Below are positions 9,379 through 19,528 of a stretch of 64,000 nt of DNA, piece by piece. The translations under genes and the position numbers were made by a program. Location of the stretch: assembly GCA_001970955.1 (NCBI GenBank), contig MPUH01000162.1, positions 1 to 64,000 of the forward strand, written 5' to 3'. The stretch is from Stentor coeruleus. Lineage: Eukaryota > Ciliophora > Heterotrichea > Heterotrichida > Stentoridae. Within the stretch, counting starts at the first letter, position 1, and the number at the start of each line of letters is the position of its first letter. The notes under the pieces were generated by a model. The model saw nothing but the letters and a program-made list of their open reading frames with translations. It was not told where the DNA came from and searched no databases.

Positions 9379-10683
9379 ATGGGATTATGTATTTCTAAAA
9401 ACCGAAAGCCAATAAGTGCTTCTGATATATACTATAATACTCAAACGAACTATCCTAGAAAGACATCTGTGCAGATTAAAAAAAAAGATTCTCGAGGCCG
9501 AGTTACAGAAATAGAAAAAGTTTCGATAAACCATACTGAGCCTTTATTATGTGTAAGTGAAGATCTTAGTATGAGTTTTTCTATATGGGGTTCAGGTATT
9601 TATTATATAGCTTGTATACTACCAGGTTTAGATCCTCATGAGAAAGTGTTTAAAATATGCCAAGACCTCTGTTTTTTTTCAAGCAATGGGAATTCAGCAA
9701 TTCTTGGTTTGTTTGATGGACATGGTAAAGAAGGGGAACTTATAAGCAACTTTTGTGTTAAAGAAGCTGATGAAATTTTCAACACATGCATGACTAGTTA
9801 TGATGACCGACCTTTAGATTTGCTATTTTCAATACTAGAAACAATACAAGAAAAACTTAAAGACCCAAGCTCAGCTATTGATATTGGCAACTCTGGTTGT
9901 TCATGTGTTTTAGCTTTAATACATAAAAACAGTTTATATGTTGTCAATATAGGCAATGCTAGGGCGATACTTGGAACATATGAACAAGCAATTTCTAAAA
10001 GTAACAGGTCTATAACTTTTTCAGAAGACAAATATTTTTTAAGAGAAATCGCGAAAAGGAGGTTTAAAGCTTTAGAAAAAGAACCAGTTGCTTATCAAAT
10101 GACAATAGACCATACAACTGATAATAAAGAGGAATTTTTACGAATCCTTAAATCAGGAGGTCGATTACAACAACATTCAGATAAGTATGGGAATCGTTTT
10201 GGACCTTATTATATATGGAAAAACTATAGTAATATTCCAGGATTAGTAGTCTCAAGATCTATAGGGAATATAATAGCAGAAGATATTGGGGTTATATCAA
10301 AACCTGATTCTATAGGAAGGTTTTTATCTTTAGATGATGAGTTTTTGATTGTAGCTTCAGAAGGAGTTTGGGCTGTTATGAGTAATCAAGATGCTGTAAA
10401 TTTTGTTGCTGGGTATAAGGATTTAGCAAAAAGGACTATTGTTGGGGATATTAATGATGTGGTTAATATAAAAAATAGTTGTATTGCTCAATTATTATGT
10501 GAAGAAGCACGTGTTAGATGGCTTGCTTTAGTAGAAAATGAAGATTCGATGATTGAGGATATATCTTGTATTATATTAGAGTTTGATCAGAAAACTGAAA
10601 GGAACTCAAAGATTGGGTATAGGATGCCTCTTGAAAGAATTAATACGATTAATCAGATGAAAAGGAAGGAGTCAATTGTTTGA
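9379..10683 (+). CDS. PP2C-family protein, probably a pseudophosphatase, N-acylated
   Basis: 434 residues, ending in TGA. The N-terminus MGLCISKN has Gly2 for myristoylation and Cys4 for palmitoylation. The PP2C fold is recognisable: QD at 95-96, LFDGHGKEGE with Asp113, GNARA at 192-196, VSRSIGN at 291-297 and IVASEGVWAV at 324-333. In active PP2C enzymes the last three read GDSRA, SR..GD and A.DG.WD. Here the Asp residues are replaced by Asn193, Asn297, Glu328 and Ala332. Two of these positions normally hold the catalytic metals, so I infer little or no phosphatase activity and perhaps a binding or regulatory role at membranes. The fold assignment is secure; loss of activity is inferred from residues only. 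Confidence 0.88.
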   Translation: MGLCISKNRKPISASDIYYNTQTNYPRKTSVQIKKKDSRGRVTEIEKVSINHTEPLLCVSEDLSMSFSIWGSGIYYIACILPGLDPHEKVFKICQDLCFFSSNGNSAILGLFDGHGKEGELISNFCVKEADEIFNTCMTSYDDRPLDLLFSILETIQEKLKDPSSAIDIGNSGCSCVLALIHKNSLYVVNIGNARAILGTYEQAISKSNRSITFSEDKYFLREIAKRRFKALEKEPVAYQMTIDHTTDNKEEFLRILKSGGRLQQHSDKYGNRFGPYYIWKNYSNIPGLVVSRSIGNIIAEDIGVISKPDSIGRFLSLDDEFLIVASEGVWAVMSNQDAVNFVAGYKDLAKRTIVGDINDVVNIKNSCIAQLLCEEARVRWLALVENEDSMIEDISCIILEFDQKTERNSKIGYRMPLERINTINQMKRKESIV

Positions 10684-11146
10684 GGTAAATTTTATGATAA
10701 ATGATTTTTGAAGTAATTAATAGGTTGTAAGATTTGAAAAAAAAAATATTGTGTTGGCTGTTTTTGAAGATGAGTAATTGTTTTTAAGATGATTTTTTAA
10801 AGAAGTTTTTATGGATTGGGTGGTTATTGGGGTAGTTTTTTTTATATATTTTTTATAAATTTAAGGATTTTATAACAAAAGTAAAGAGGATATGCTAATT
10901 TTTATACAGGAAATTTTGAAAGATTATAATAGTAAATAAATTAATTTGATGATAGCAAGGCAAGGGTTTGACTCAAGTTAAGCAACATTTCTTAATAAAT
11001 ATAATTTGCTATACAAAAAACTATTAAAAAATATAAAACTAGCTTCAAACCTATTCTAAATCCTAAACCCAAGCCCAAAACATCTAAAAAAATCCCCCAA
11101 CCAAAAACCATTTAATTCTAAAACCCCAACAATAATTTTCACATAA
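10684..11146. other. Intergenic spacer between convergent genes, with a skew switch
   Basis: The sequence is GT-rich to about 10980 (10801-10860 has 14 G and no C), then abruptly AC-rich (11041-11100 has 20 C and 2 G). No gene or RNA signal is seen. Confidence 0.6.
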
Positions 11147-12025
11147 TTAAATTAAAGAATTAACAGGCAGGGAATCAAAATTTTCATATCTCGATGCCCT
11201 CCTACTAAATGGTAGTTTCCTCAATGTGTCTAACAAAATTTCTTTAACACTATCCGTTAATCCATAGACAATCGCATTTAAAATCCCAATAGCCGAAGTA
11301 GTAATCACTGAAAAAATAGTCAGCCAATAAATCGAATCATCATTAAATATTTCATAAATCCTTTTACACAACAAAGGTAAATAACAAATAACAATAACCA
11401 AAGGATACATTCTAAATCTACTAAACAGTTTTTGCTTATCACTAATCTCATGGTCACTATCAGTAAGTAATTCAATCTCATATCTGATTTCTCTAATAAT
11501 CTTGTAATAACATATAGCATTAAAAAATAAAACTATGACCATTATAGCATAAAAACCTCCAATTCTCCATAAAAACCTATAATACTCTTGTTTTATCCAA
11601 CACCAGCCATTATCTTCACCATAACTATTAGTCATTTGTGGTAAAGCAGCAATGAAAATTGGTAAAATATACCCAATAAGGATCATAAACATATGGTATT
11701 TTTTTATGTTATTGATTTCTTGAACAACTACACAGTATAAACAAAATGCTATAATACTTGTCCATAATAAACCGCTTATAGAACCAAATTCTATTAGAAA
11801 AGCTTGGGCAATACAGTAACTTTGAGGGTGAATAGGTAAAATAAACCCTATTGCTCTTATGGTATCAGATATGGACATATAAAAAACTAGTCGGAATGCA
11901 AATGAACGTAAAGCTTTAAAGGTTGAAAAAAGGATGATAATACCTAGGCTACCTAAAAGGCTTATGCTATTGCAAATGATGAGGTATAAATGGATGTTGG
12001 ATTGCTCTTCTGAAGAAAAACCCAT
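11147..12025 (-). CDS. Seven-transmembrane receptor of the cAMP-receptor-like (Dicty_CAR) type
   Basis: 292 residues with seven hydrophobic segments at roughly 12-32, 42-62, 72-100, 110-130, 150-175, 208-228 and 236-260. The second extracellular loop has a GWCWIKQE segment. In class B/CAR-like receptors a Cys here pairs with one at the top of TM3 (Cys71 is a candidate). The third inner loop is short and charged (EIELLTDSDHEISDKQK), and the tail is short and basic. TM7 contains NAIVYGLTDSVKE, which resembles the family's NA..YG. It is probably a G-protein-coupled or orphan 7TM receptor at the plasma membrane; the ligand cannot be told. The start is the ATG at 12025, followed by GFSSEEQ. Confidence 0.8.
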   Translation of the reverse strand: MGFSSEEQSNIHLYLIICNSISLLGSLGIIILFSTFKALRSFAFRLVFYMSISDTIRAIGFILPIHPQSYCIAQAFLIEFGSISGLLWTSIIAFCLYCVVVQEINNIKKYHMFMILIGYILPIFIAALPQMTNSYGEDNGWCWIKQEYYRFLWRIGGFYAIMVIVLFFNAICYYKIIREIRYEIELLTDSDHEISDKQKLFSRFRMYPLVIVICYLPLLCKRIYEIFNDDSIYWLTIFSVITTSAIGILNAIVYGLTDSVKEILLDTLRKLPFSRRASRYENFDSLPVNSLI

Positions 12026-12360
12026 AATAATATATTATTATTTATAGTCTAATAGTTTAGAGGTATGGGTTTTAAGCCATTTTGAGTTATGGTTTATTGC
12101 TGTAAGGCTTTGATATGGAATTTTGAATAGGTTTAAGGGAGGTTGTTGTTAGACTTTGGGATTTTTCTAATCCATTTAATTTATTGTATGAACTTTTAGT
12201 AAAGATGAGGTTTTTTGGAACATGATCTAAAGTTTTTTTACCTAGTTTACTAAAGAAGTAAGAGAGTTTACTTGATTTATTGTAGTATAATAGTTTTTAT
12301 AGGTATTTCTATTAACTTTGTGAAAGCTCACAATATTTCCTTAGTTGGAGTTGCTGTTTT

Positions 12361-12459
12361 ATGAGTAAATTCTTGAATTTGGATTTTAACTATGAGAGAG
12401 ATTTAGACGACTGTCTTTTTGAATTTGATGAAGATATTGATGATGACTTCAAAACTTGA
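12361..12459 (+). CDS. Possible 32-residue acidic micro-ORF
   Basis: ATG to TGA, with sequence DLDDCLFEFDEDIDDDFKT in its second half. The strong acidic bias is unlike random translation of AT-rich DNA, which gives K, N, I, F and Y. No ribosome-site signal or homologue is known to me. It could be a relic exon. Confidence 0.2.
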   Translation: MSKFLNLDFNYERDLDDCLFEFDEDIDDDFKT

Positions 12460-12601
12460 CATTTTCAAAAATCCTTTTCTCAACATCCTAAATTGTCTTT
12501 AAAATATAATACGCGCATTTAAAGGCATATATAAAAAACACAGAAACCAAAATCATATTATTTTTCTATATAATTTATAGTCTTTTTTATTGTTAAAGTC
12601 A

Positions 12602-12784
12602 GCTTATGAGTTTTATCAAGTTTATATTTACTGAGTTCTTATCCTTGACGATATACATAAAAGCTTATTGCTTTTTGTTTAAATATTCATATTCATCACC
12701 AATACAATAATGAGCAATAATCAAATAAATCCAAGAATTTGTATCTTTTTCTAATGGAAATAATAGTATATTATCAATTTCCAT
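12602..12784 (-). pseudogene. Short interrupted coding-like segment
   Basis: On the minus strand an ATG frame of 39 codons from 12784 contains PLEKDTNSWIYLIIAHYCIG. After an interruption the same frame stays open for about 20 further codons. The composition (Trp, Cys, Gly, Asp) looks protein-like. No intron of the usual length repairs it. It may be a decayed gene or chance. Confidence 0.25.
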
Positions 12785-13230
12785 ATTTTATAGACTAAAT
12801 GTAGTACGACCTATTTCTGATATCTTTTAAAAAATTGTTAAAAAATCCTACTTAAAAATCGCTTTCAGACAAAAAAATCATCATCTCAGATCCATCTCCA
12901 TAACCTCATCATAAAAATTAACCCTTTCCTAAATAATCTTAAAATTTCCTAAACCTTACAAAATTTATATATTTATCAATTCTCCATATAAATATATACC
13001 ATCTATATTATCTACCATTATAAGTACATCCAAACCCTCTCATTCTTACAATCCAAAATTTCATTTCAAAAAAATCGGCATCTCACACTTTTTCTTATAA
13101 CACCTAAGAATTTATACTAATTTTCCAAGGCAAAAAACCCCAATCAAAGTCTTTCCTCAAAGCCAAAAAAGTTAAAAATAAACTTTAATCACACAAAAAA
13201 TCCTATTTTTCACCATATTAGCTTAAAAAA

Positions 13231-14352
13231 ATGTGGTTCAGACAACTGATTAGATTCTCCTCGTCCTTTTCAAGTAAAGATCTTAAAATCCAACTTACTA
13301 CATCCCCAAAATCCAAGCCAGTCCTTAACGAAAAGCTCTTATTCGGCACAGCTCTTACAGACCACTTACTCGAAATTAATTGGACAGAAACAGATGGTTG
13401 GGATATTCCCCATATAGAACCATATCATAATTTCATGATTGACCCAGCAGCTTCTGTTCTTCACTACGGCACTGAATGTTTTGAAGGATTAAAAGCATAT
13501 CGTACAGCTAAAAATAACATCCTACTCTTCCGTCCTGAAATGAACATGGCAAGGTTTAAAAAAAGTGCAGCCGCTGTAGCATTACCAGATTTCAATAGTG
13601 AAGAGCTTCTAAAATGTATAGACGAACTTGTAAAAATTGAAGAAAGTTGGATACCAAATAAAGTTGGATATTCCCTTTATATAAGACCAACATTTTTCGG
13701 TAATCATGCAGGATTAGGTGTTTCTAAACCAAGAGAAGCAAAATTATTTACAGTCTGTAGTACAGTCGGACCTTATTTCCCAGAAGGTTTTAAACCAATT
13801 CACTTATATTGTGATGATACTATTGCTAGAGCATTTCCTGGAGGTTCAGGGGATAAGAAAATTGGAGCTAATTATGCTCCAGGAATAGGTCATACAGCAA
13901 AACTTCAGTCAAAAGGTTTTAATCAAATATTATGGCTTTGTAATTCTTATGTATCTGAAGCTGGGACTATGAATTTTTTTGTTTATTGGAAAAATGCTCA
14001 AGGAGAAAATGAACTGGCGACATGTGAACTTGATGGGACAATTTTACCTGGGGTTACTAGAGACTCGATTTTAGCTTTGACTAGAGAATGGGATGAGTTT
14101 AAGATTACTGAAAAAAAATTCACTATTCATGAATTGTGTAATGCATTAGATAATGGAAGGGTTATTGAAGCTTTTGGTGCTGGAACTGCTTGTATTGTAT
14201 CTCCTGTAAGTAAGATTACGTTTAAGGATAAGGAGTATAAAGTACCTTTAGCTTTGGGTAATGCAGGAGAGCTTACAAAACGCCTTCAGGATGAGATATT
14301 GAGAATACAGTATGGAGAAATAAGTCATAAATTCCAACATTTAGTAGTTTAA
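13231..14352 (+). CDS. BCAT: Branched-chain amino acid aminotransferase, probably mitochondrial
   Basis: 373 residues, full length for the family. The first 15 residues (MWFRQLIRFSSSFSS) look like a mitochondrial presequence. The fold-type IV PLP motifs are present: the Schiff-base Lys210 in GSGDKKIGANYAP, Glu243 in VSEAGTMNFFVYW, and GTILPGVTRDS. It transfers the amino group between Leu, Ile or Val and 2-oxoglutarate. The animal redox CXXC centre is here C321-I-V-S324, so only the first Cys remains and thiol-disulfide control is not expected. The 5' half is C-rich and the 3' half G/T-rich on the coding strand, as in several neighbours. The assignment is very secure. Confidence 0.97.
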   Translation: MWFRQLIRFSSSFSSKDLKIQLTTSPKSKPVLNEKLLFGTALTDHLLEINWTETDGWDIPHIEPYHNFMIDPAASVLHYGTECFEGLKAYRTAKNNILLFRPEMNMARFKKSAAAVALPDFNSEELLKCIDELVKIEESWIPNKVGYSLYIRPTFFGNHAGLGVSKPREAKLFTVCSTVGPYFPEGFKPIHLYCDDTIARAFPGGSGDKKIGANYAPGIGHTAKLQSKGFNQILWLCNSYVSEAGTMNFFVYWKNAQGENELATCELDGTILPGVTRDSILALTREWDEFKITEKKFTIHELCNALDNGRVIEAFGAGTACIVSPVSKITFKDKEYKVPLALGNAGELTKRLQDEILRIQYGEISHKFQHLVV

Positions 14353-14481
14353 TCTTATAAACTAAGATTTTATTACATTAGATTTCATATAAAAAGAAAT
14401 TTTATATACAAACATCATCTATAAAAAAAAATACTTAATAAACCCTTTCTATTTGATTATTTGTAATATTTATATTATAAT

Positions 14482-15567
14482 ATGGATGAACAAGACTATT
14501 ACCGAAACTTTGTTAACCACACATTGAATGATAATGTTGAAATCCCAAGTGATGATGAAGAGTATTTCGCTCCAGATGAAGCTGCTGAAGACAATTTTGA
14601 AGCTCGGGTTCCAAAATCAGAACTAGCTGACCTAGTTTATGAGTCAGGAAGAAATCTAATGCCCCCACCTACAGTTTATAGACCTGTTATCCCAATGTAT
14701 AATCCTAGGACAATAAGTCAAGATATGTATATAACAAGAGAACAAAGGATATTATTATTATCACAAATTGAATATTTTGTGCAGATTTTATTACATAGTT
14801 TTTTTCTAAGTGAAGATATAAAGACAAAAGAAGAGTATTATAGAATCTTAAAAGACTTATTAAAAAAAACTGAAGGGAATTCTAGAGAATATGATGTGTC
14901 ATTTATAATAAACTTTAAAGCTAAAGTTGTAATACCTAAACAAACATCAGTATTACATATACCAATGGTTGATATTATTAAGAATTGTATGCATATTGAT
15001 GATTTCCTTAAAGTAATTTTCACTCGTAGGGAACTTAGGGAAACATTAATGGTATATTCTCCTGCATTTATCTCTAAGACTTTACTTCCATTAGAAAACC
15101 CTCCATCTCCACGTAAAATTAAACAAGGTTTTACTGTAATAGATGATATGCTTCTTCTTCAGGGTCTTTCAAAAACAAAATCTTCAATTCTTATTCAAGA
15201 ACAGTGGCTTAAAAAAAAAACTTCACTTAAAATTAAAAACCGAATAAAAAACTTAAAATCAAAAAAATACATACCGAAAAATGAAGCTCAAGAACGGATT
15301 ATGAAGTTTCTTGAAGATCAAAGAAAGAATTTTACTGAAGAAGAAATTCAGCAACTTAGACGTGGGTTGCAATGGTTTGAAATACAGAGGATTCCTCAGA
15401 TACAGAAATATTTTCTTCCACATAGGACGATAAAACAAATTACAGAATTATCGCAAAGCCAAACTTATGATCCACCTTCTACTTTTGCCCTTGAAAACCT
15501 TGATGATATTGAGGCTTGTAATTGTTTTTGTCAATGTGAAGATGCTTTTGAGATTTATATTTTATAA
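14482..15567 (+). CDS. SANT/Myb-like nuclear protein, GON4-like
   Basis: 361 residues. The N-terminus is acidic (about 1-50) and followed by a helical region. Residues about 215-265 read FTVIDDMLLLQGLSK, then IQEQWLKKKTSLKIKNRIKNL, which matches the SANT/Myb-like domain of GON4L-type transcriptional co-regulators (three helices with spaced aromatic/hydrophobic positions and a W at the third helix). A basic region follows (SKKYIPKNEAQERIMKFLED). The C-terminus contains CNCFCQCED, a possible metal-binding knot. A chromatin or transcription role is inferred from the domain. A TATATTATAAT run sits directly before the ATG at 14482. The domain call is moderate; GON4 orthology is uncertain. Confidence 0.6.
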   Translation: MDEQDYYRNFVNHTLNDNVEIPSDDEEYFAPDEAAEDNFEARVPKSELADLVYESGRNLMPPPTVYRPVIPMYNPRTISQDMYITREQRILLLSQIEYFVQILLHSFFLSEDIKTKEEYYRILKDLLKKTEGNSREYDVSFIINFKAKVVIPKQTSVLHIPMVDIIKNCMHIDDFLKVIFTRRELRETLMVYSPAFISKTLLPLENPPSPRKIKQGFTVIDDMLLLQGLSKTKSSILIQEQWLKKKTSLKIKNRIKNLKSKKYIPKNEAQERIMKFLEDQRKNFTEEEIQQLRRGLQWFEIQRIPQIQKYFLPHRTIKQITELSQSQTYDPPSTFALENLDDIEACNCFCQCEDAFEIYIL

Positions 15568-15968
15568 GTTTTTTGTGGTGTTATGGATATTAGAAATCAT
15601 GATTTTTAGTTTTGATGAAGTTATTTGTAATAAAGTAATTAAGGAGGGGTTTTTTTATGATAATTTTGAGGGTTTTATTGATGATTTTGGTATATGATAT
15701 AGGATTTTATTTTAAGATTTAATTATTTGTGTGGAAAATGTTTGAAGTAGGTGCATTTGTATTGGGTTAAATACAGGACGTTATTATATTTTGTTATATA
15801 TAGAAATTGAAGATTATATGCTGATAAGATTTAAAATTGTATCAATAATAAACTAAATCCCATCTAATATTGAAAAACAGTAATAAAACACTAAAATGCT
15901 TATAAAATCCAACAACATCCCTAAAACTTTCCATTTAACTAAAAACTATCTAATAATATCTTAAATTC
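15568..15968. other. Intergenic spacer between convergent genes, with a skew switch
   Basis: GT-rich to about 15830, then AC-rich to the end of the sorting-receptor gene. No gene is seen. Confidence 0.5.
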
Positions 15969-17342
15969 CTACTTTTCAGGCATCTCCGCTAATTGGAAGT
16001 ACTGTGCAACTGCACTATTAACCTGGACTCTCATATCTCTATTTAAATCCTTCTTAACAATCATCCTATAAACTACCAAAATCCCAGCAACCAAAACAAA
16101 ACACAAAATAACCAAAACCACAATAAAAACAGTTCCAAACCCATCATTTTTTTCCTTATCCTTCTCATAATCAACACCACAAAAATCAGGCGCTGTTCCA
16201 TAATCATACCCAGCACAAATAGCTTCAAAAACCGCTACAGCTTCTAAATCCCCTTTATAAATCTGTTCATTAATAACAATCGATGGGTAAAAAGGTAAAT
16301 AATTTTGTAATAAATGTTCATGTTCCTCTCTCATCATCAAATTATCATCTAAATAAGGATTTTTCCCTGTAAAAGAAATATTAACACAATCATTTATCGA
16401 TTTTGGCTTGATATCCATAGCTTTAAAAATATCCTCAGAGCATTTTGTTTCTAATATTTCATCACTACATTGCATATAATATTCTGAATGATATTTAAAC
16501 CATTTGGTATAATCTTTATTATATCGAAGGTATTTATATAAGCACATTTGTCTTAAATCTTCATACATAACATCTCTTCCTGTTAGATGACCTTCCATAT
16601 CAGGATCAAAAGAACAATATCTTCCTCCACTTATACAATCTGGATGATCAATATTATAGTTTGTTTCTTCACATTTTGGACAATACCAAAGCATATAATG
16701 AGGAGTAAATTCGAGGTTGTCTTTATTGAATTTCGAACCATAGGATTTAAAATCAAACATGAATCGTCGACCACTTTCACTTGTTGGAGTTGAGAAAAAA
16801 GAAACTTTTACTTTACCAGATGCTTTTTTCATGTCAAAACTTATGGATAAAGAAACTTTTTCAGAGAATTTACTGTCTTTTAAGTATTTTTTGATTAAGT
16901 TTCCATCTTCTTGAGAAATAAGAACTGCTGGGATGTCAAGGTTTCCTCCAAAACCATTGTCTGTCATTATCAGACTTTGTACATCAGCGTCATTGTTGTT
17001 GACAATGATAACAAGTTTTGCCCCGATATCCTGAGCATGACGTACTTTAATAACAAAGTAACATTGACCTCTATCAAGCATAATTATAGGTGATACTGCA
17101 TGAGATGGATCATCTTCAAATTGAATTGGAGATAAAGGCATACATCCATCTAATTCTGATATCTTCACAGGTAAATGAACTTTACCTAATATTGTAGTCC
17201 CATAAGTAGGATTTCCAAAGTTACCTAAGGATGCTTGGATAACCCCACCACTGTATTTTGATTCAAATTCATCTCTAAGTTGGTCAGGGCTGAAAACCCT
17301 CACTTTGCCCATAGCTGTAAAAATCAGTAGCAAAATAAACAT
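15969..17342 (-). CDS. Vacuolar sorting receptor (BP-80/VSR-like) with PA domain
   Basis: 457 residues, type I membrane protein. It has a signal peptide (MFILLLIFTAMG) and a protease-associated domain at about 65-175 (IIMLDRGQCYFVIKVRHAQ and GAKLVIIVNN). A Cys-rich lumenal middle follows (LWYCPKCEETNYNIDHPDC), with VINEQIYKGDLEAVAVFEAI as in plant VSRs. The transmembrane helix is near 403-428. The cytosolic tail contains YFQL (448-451), a YXX-hydrophobic sorting signal that matches the YMPL signal of plant receptors. VSRs bind hydrolase cargo in the Golgi and carry it to lysosome-like compartments. The plant-type EGF repeats are not evident. Its overall architecture matches ciliate and plant VSRs well. 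Confidence 0.88.
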   Translation of the reverse strand: MFILLLIFTAMGKVRVFSPDQLRDEFESKYSGGVIQASLGNFGNPTYGTTILGKVHLPVKISELDGCMPLSPIQFEDDPSHAVSPIIMLDRGQCYFVIKVRHAQDIGAKLVIIVNNNDADVQSLIMTDNGFGGNLDIPAVLISQEDGNLIKKYLKDSKFSEKVSLSISFDMKKASGKVKVSFFSTPTSESGRRFMFDFKSYGSKFNKDNLEFTPHYMLWYCPKCEETNYNIDHPDCISGGRYCSFDPDMEGHLTGRDVMYEDLRQMCLYKYLRYNKDYTKWFKYHSEYYMQCSDEILETKCSEDIFKAMDIKPKSINDCVNISFTGKNPYLDDNLMMREEHEHLLQNYLPFYPSIVINEQIYKGDLEAVAVFEAICAGYDYGTAPDFCGVDYEKDKEKNDGFGTVFIVVLVILCFVLVAGILVVYRMIVKKDLNRDMRVQVNSAVAQYFQLAEMPEK

Positions 17343-17815
17343 ATTTATATATTTCGATGGCTTTTAAAGATTGGAAAAATAGTTTATTTTGAAATTATTT
17401 GTGAATGGGAATTAAAGGTTTGTAGGGGATTATAAAATGCAATGTTATGAAGGCTTTGATTTTTTTTGGTGGTTTTTTAAATGAAATTAGAATTTTTATA
17501 GGAATTCTGATAATGAGAGTTTCTTTATATGTAGATGAAGCATTTTTTATAGGGAATATTTTATGGAATTTGATATTTGATGAGATTTAGGTATTTAGAT
17601 GATTTATAAGGACTTTGAGTTTGAAATAATTGATGTAATTTAGTGTAAAATTTTTGAAGATACTAAAAGGAAAAATTTCTTCACAAGCATAATAATAAAA
17701 GCATATTTTATATCCTATCATCTTAATCCTCCTTCAACAATAATAGGCAATCTAATAAACCTGAAATTCTAATCAAAACTAAACCCTATTTTCTTCTCAT
17801 ACTAATTATCTATTA
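17343..17815. other. Intergenic spacer between two minus-strand genes
   Basis: GT-rich to about 17690, then AC-rich. It contains the promoter of the sorting receptor (TATATAAAT just before its ATG) and the 3' flank side of the Nup85-like gene. No gene is seen. Confidence 0.5.
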
Positions 17816-19528
17816 TTAAGCTTTAAGGCCAAGACTCAAACTAGCACAATGAGCTAATATCCCAGATATTCTATCTATAGACAAAGGTTTTGGTTCTTTT
17901 TGTCGTATATACCGATTGCACATTTTTTCATATCCTTCAAGTACAACAAGAAAATTCGAATAAGACAAAACTAGTCCTTGTTCAAATAACGGCATCGAAG
18001 CTTCAAAAATAACCTCATAAAAATCCTCTGGAGCCAACTGGTCCATAAAAAACCTCACAAGCATCTCCCCAGCCTTAGAAATTTCCCCATCATCAACAAA
18101 AGCTAAATACCTTTGATAAATAACAATAAAAGCAATAGTCGATGATTGTCCTCTAACAGCCGGGTCAATTCTCCTAATAATATCTTCAAGTCTTTCTCTA
18201 TTACACTCAACAGCAAAATCAAGAAAAAGTTTCTCGGCCCTATGCTGAAGGATTTTATCTTTAGATTTAAAAGCCCAATAAAGTCCATTAGAAAAGTCAT
18301 TTTCACCTAAAAACTTCATAGCTTTATATGTAAAAAGTGTACTTGTCATAGAATTCAAACCAACAGAACTCATATATTCAATCATTGTATCAAAATCCTG
18401 ATAAGGTAATCTTAATAAAGCAGCATTAATAATAATATCTTGTATACCATTAAGTACTCCAAGGTTATTTAGTATATAATCACAAACAATATTTATAGGG
18501 ATTTTTGGGTTTGTATAGATTTCATTAATATAATGCCAAAAGTAAAACTCAGGGTAATTCAAATCTTCAAACCTTCTTGATGGCTCTTTTGGTAATTGTT
18601 CTGCTGTTGCTAGGATATCTACTAAATGAGATATAAAAAATGCTGGAAATGCTTCACTTGCTTTTTGGACTACTTCATGCATGTTTTTTCCTACAACTGT
18701 TAAAAGAAGTTTATCCATTTCAGACCTTTCACCTATTCTTTCTTTTATGATTTTTAAAACATTTTCACTATCATAAATTAACCCTTCTATAAACAGACAG
18801 TGATATATAAGATACTCAAGCCATGTTGGGTTTAATTCAAGAAAACTGTTTATATCACCAGAAAGAATTTTTAAGATTCGGGTGAATTCTTTTTCATTAC
18901 CCCAAGCTTTATAGAGAGATTCAGCTTCTTTAGATATAGCTTCAAAGTGTTGAATAAATTCAGAATCAGATGTGTAGATTAAGCCAAAGATTCGTGAACC
19001 TGGGTCGAGGATTGCAAGAAGATGATCTTTAAATGAACTTCGATTTGGATGTTTACGGAGTATTGATTCTGCATCATCTAATCTTCCTGATTTGATGCAA
19101 TTGAAAAACATTAACTGGTCATAGCCTGTTGATTGTAAATATAAAGGCTTTTGATAGTATTCATTATACATTTTGATTAGGCTAACTGATATTGTGTGGG
19201 TCAAGACAAAACTTTGGACCATTCTAAGCAGTAAAGCCATATCGTTGTATATTGGCTCTGGATGTTTTTTAAGGCATGTTATTAGGTCATCACAGTATTT
19301 GTAATGATAATTTATTGATGCTTCATTTGTTATATCTTCTGAGTTCTTGTAAAACTTTACTTTGGTCATGTAAAGTCTGTGAAAGTCTGAAATGATTTCA
19401 GAAAAATCCATGTCTTGAAGACTTGTCGTGAAAAATGATAGGGTCTTTTTGGTCAGGGCGCTTTCCAAACGTGTTTTCTGCTGGAATACCACTGATATAT
19501 TATTCCCGCTTACCCCACATATAGACAT
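17816..19528 (-). CDS. NUP85: Nup85-like nucleoporin
   Basis: 570 residues, almost entirely alpha-helical with no low-complexity FG repeats. Features that suggest Nup85 (Nup75), a scaffold subunit of the Y-complex of the nuclear pore, are the N-terminal beta-like/helical part with LLLRMVQSFVLTH, a helix with WLEYLIYHCLFIEGL, PAFFISHLVDILATAEQL near the middle (compare the conserved HL.DLL), and the C-terminal helical solenoid. The length is a little short of the animal protein, as in other protists. It starts at the ATG at 19528, preceded by TATATAAAA. Other helical-solenoid proteins remain possible, but the combination of segments favours Nup85. Confidence 0.7.
   Translation of the reverse strand: MSICGVSGNNISVVFQQKTRLESALTKKTLSFFTTSLQDMDFSEIISDFHRLYMTKVKFYKNSEDITNEASINYHYKYCDDLITCLKKHPEPIYNDMALLLRMVQSFVLTHTISVSLIKMYNEYYQKPLYLQSTGYDQLMFFNCIKSGRLDDAESILRKHPNRSSFKDHLLAILDPGSRIFGLIYTSDSEFIQHFEAISKEAESLYKAWGNEKEFTRILKILSGDINSFLELNPTWLEYLIYHCLFIEGLIYDSENVLKIIKERIGERSEMDKLLLTVVGKNMHEVVQKASEAFPAFFISHLVDILATAEQLPKEPSRRFEDLNYPEFYFWHYINEIYTNPKIPINIVCDYILNNLGVLNGIQDIIINAALLRLPYQDFDTMIEYMSSVGLNSMTSTLFTYKAMKFLGENDFSNGLYWAFKSKDKILQHRAEKLFLDFAVECNRERLEDIIRRIDPAVRGQSSTIAFIVIYQRYLAFVDDGEISKAGEMLVRFFMDQLAPEDFYEVIFEASMPLFEQGLVLSYSNFLVVLEGYEKMCNRYIRQKEPKPLSIDRISGILAHCASLSLGLKA

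Larger units (their letters stand above)
12026..13230. other. 1.2-kb gene-poor spacer
   Basis: It lies between the divergent receptor and aminotransferase genes. It holds only the two weak small frames listed separately. From about 12840 to 13230 it is AC-rich with many CCT/ATC runs. No RNA gene is visible. Confidence 0.5.
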
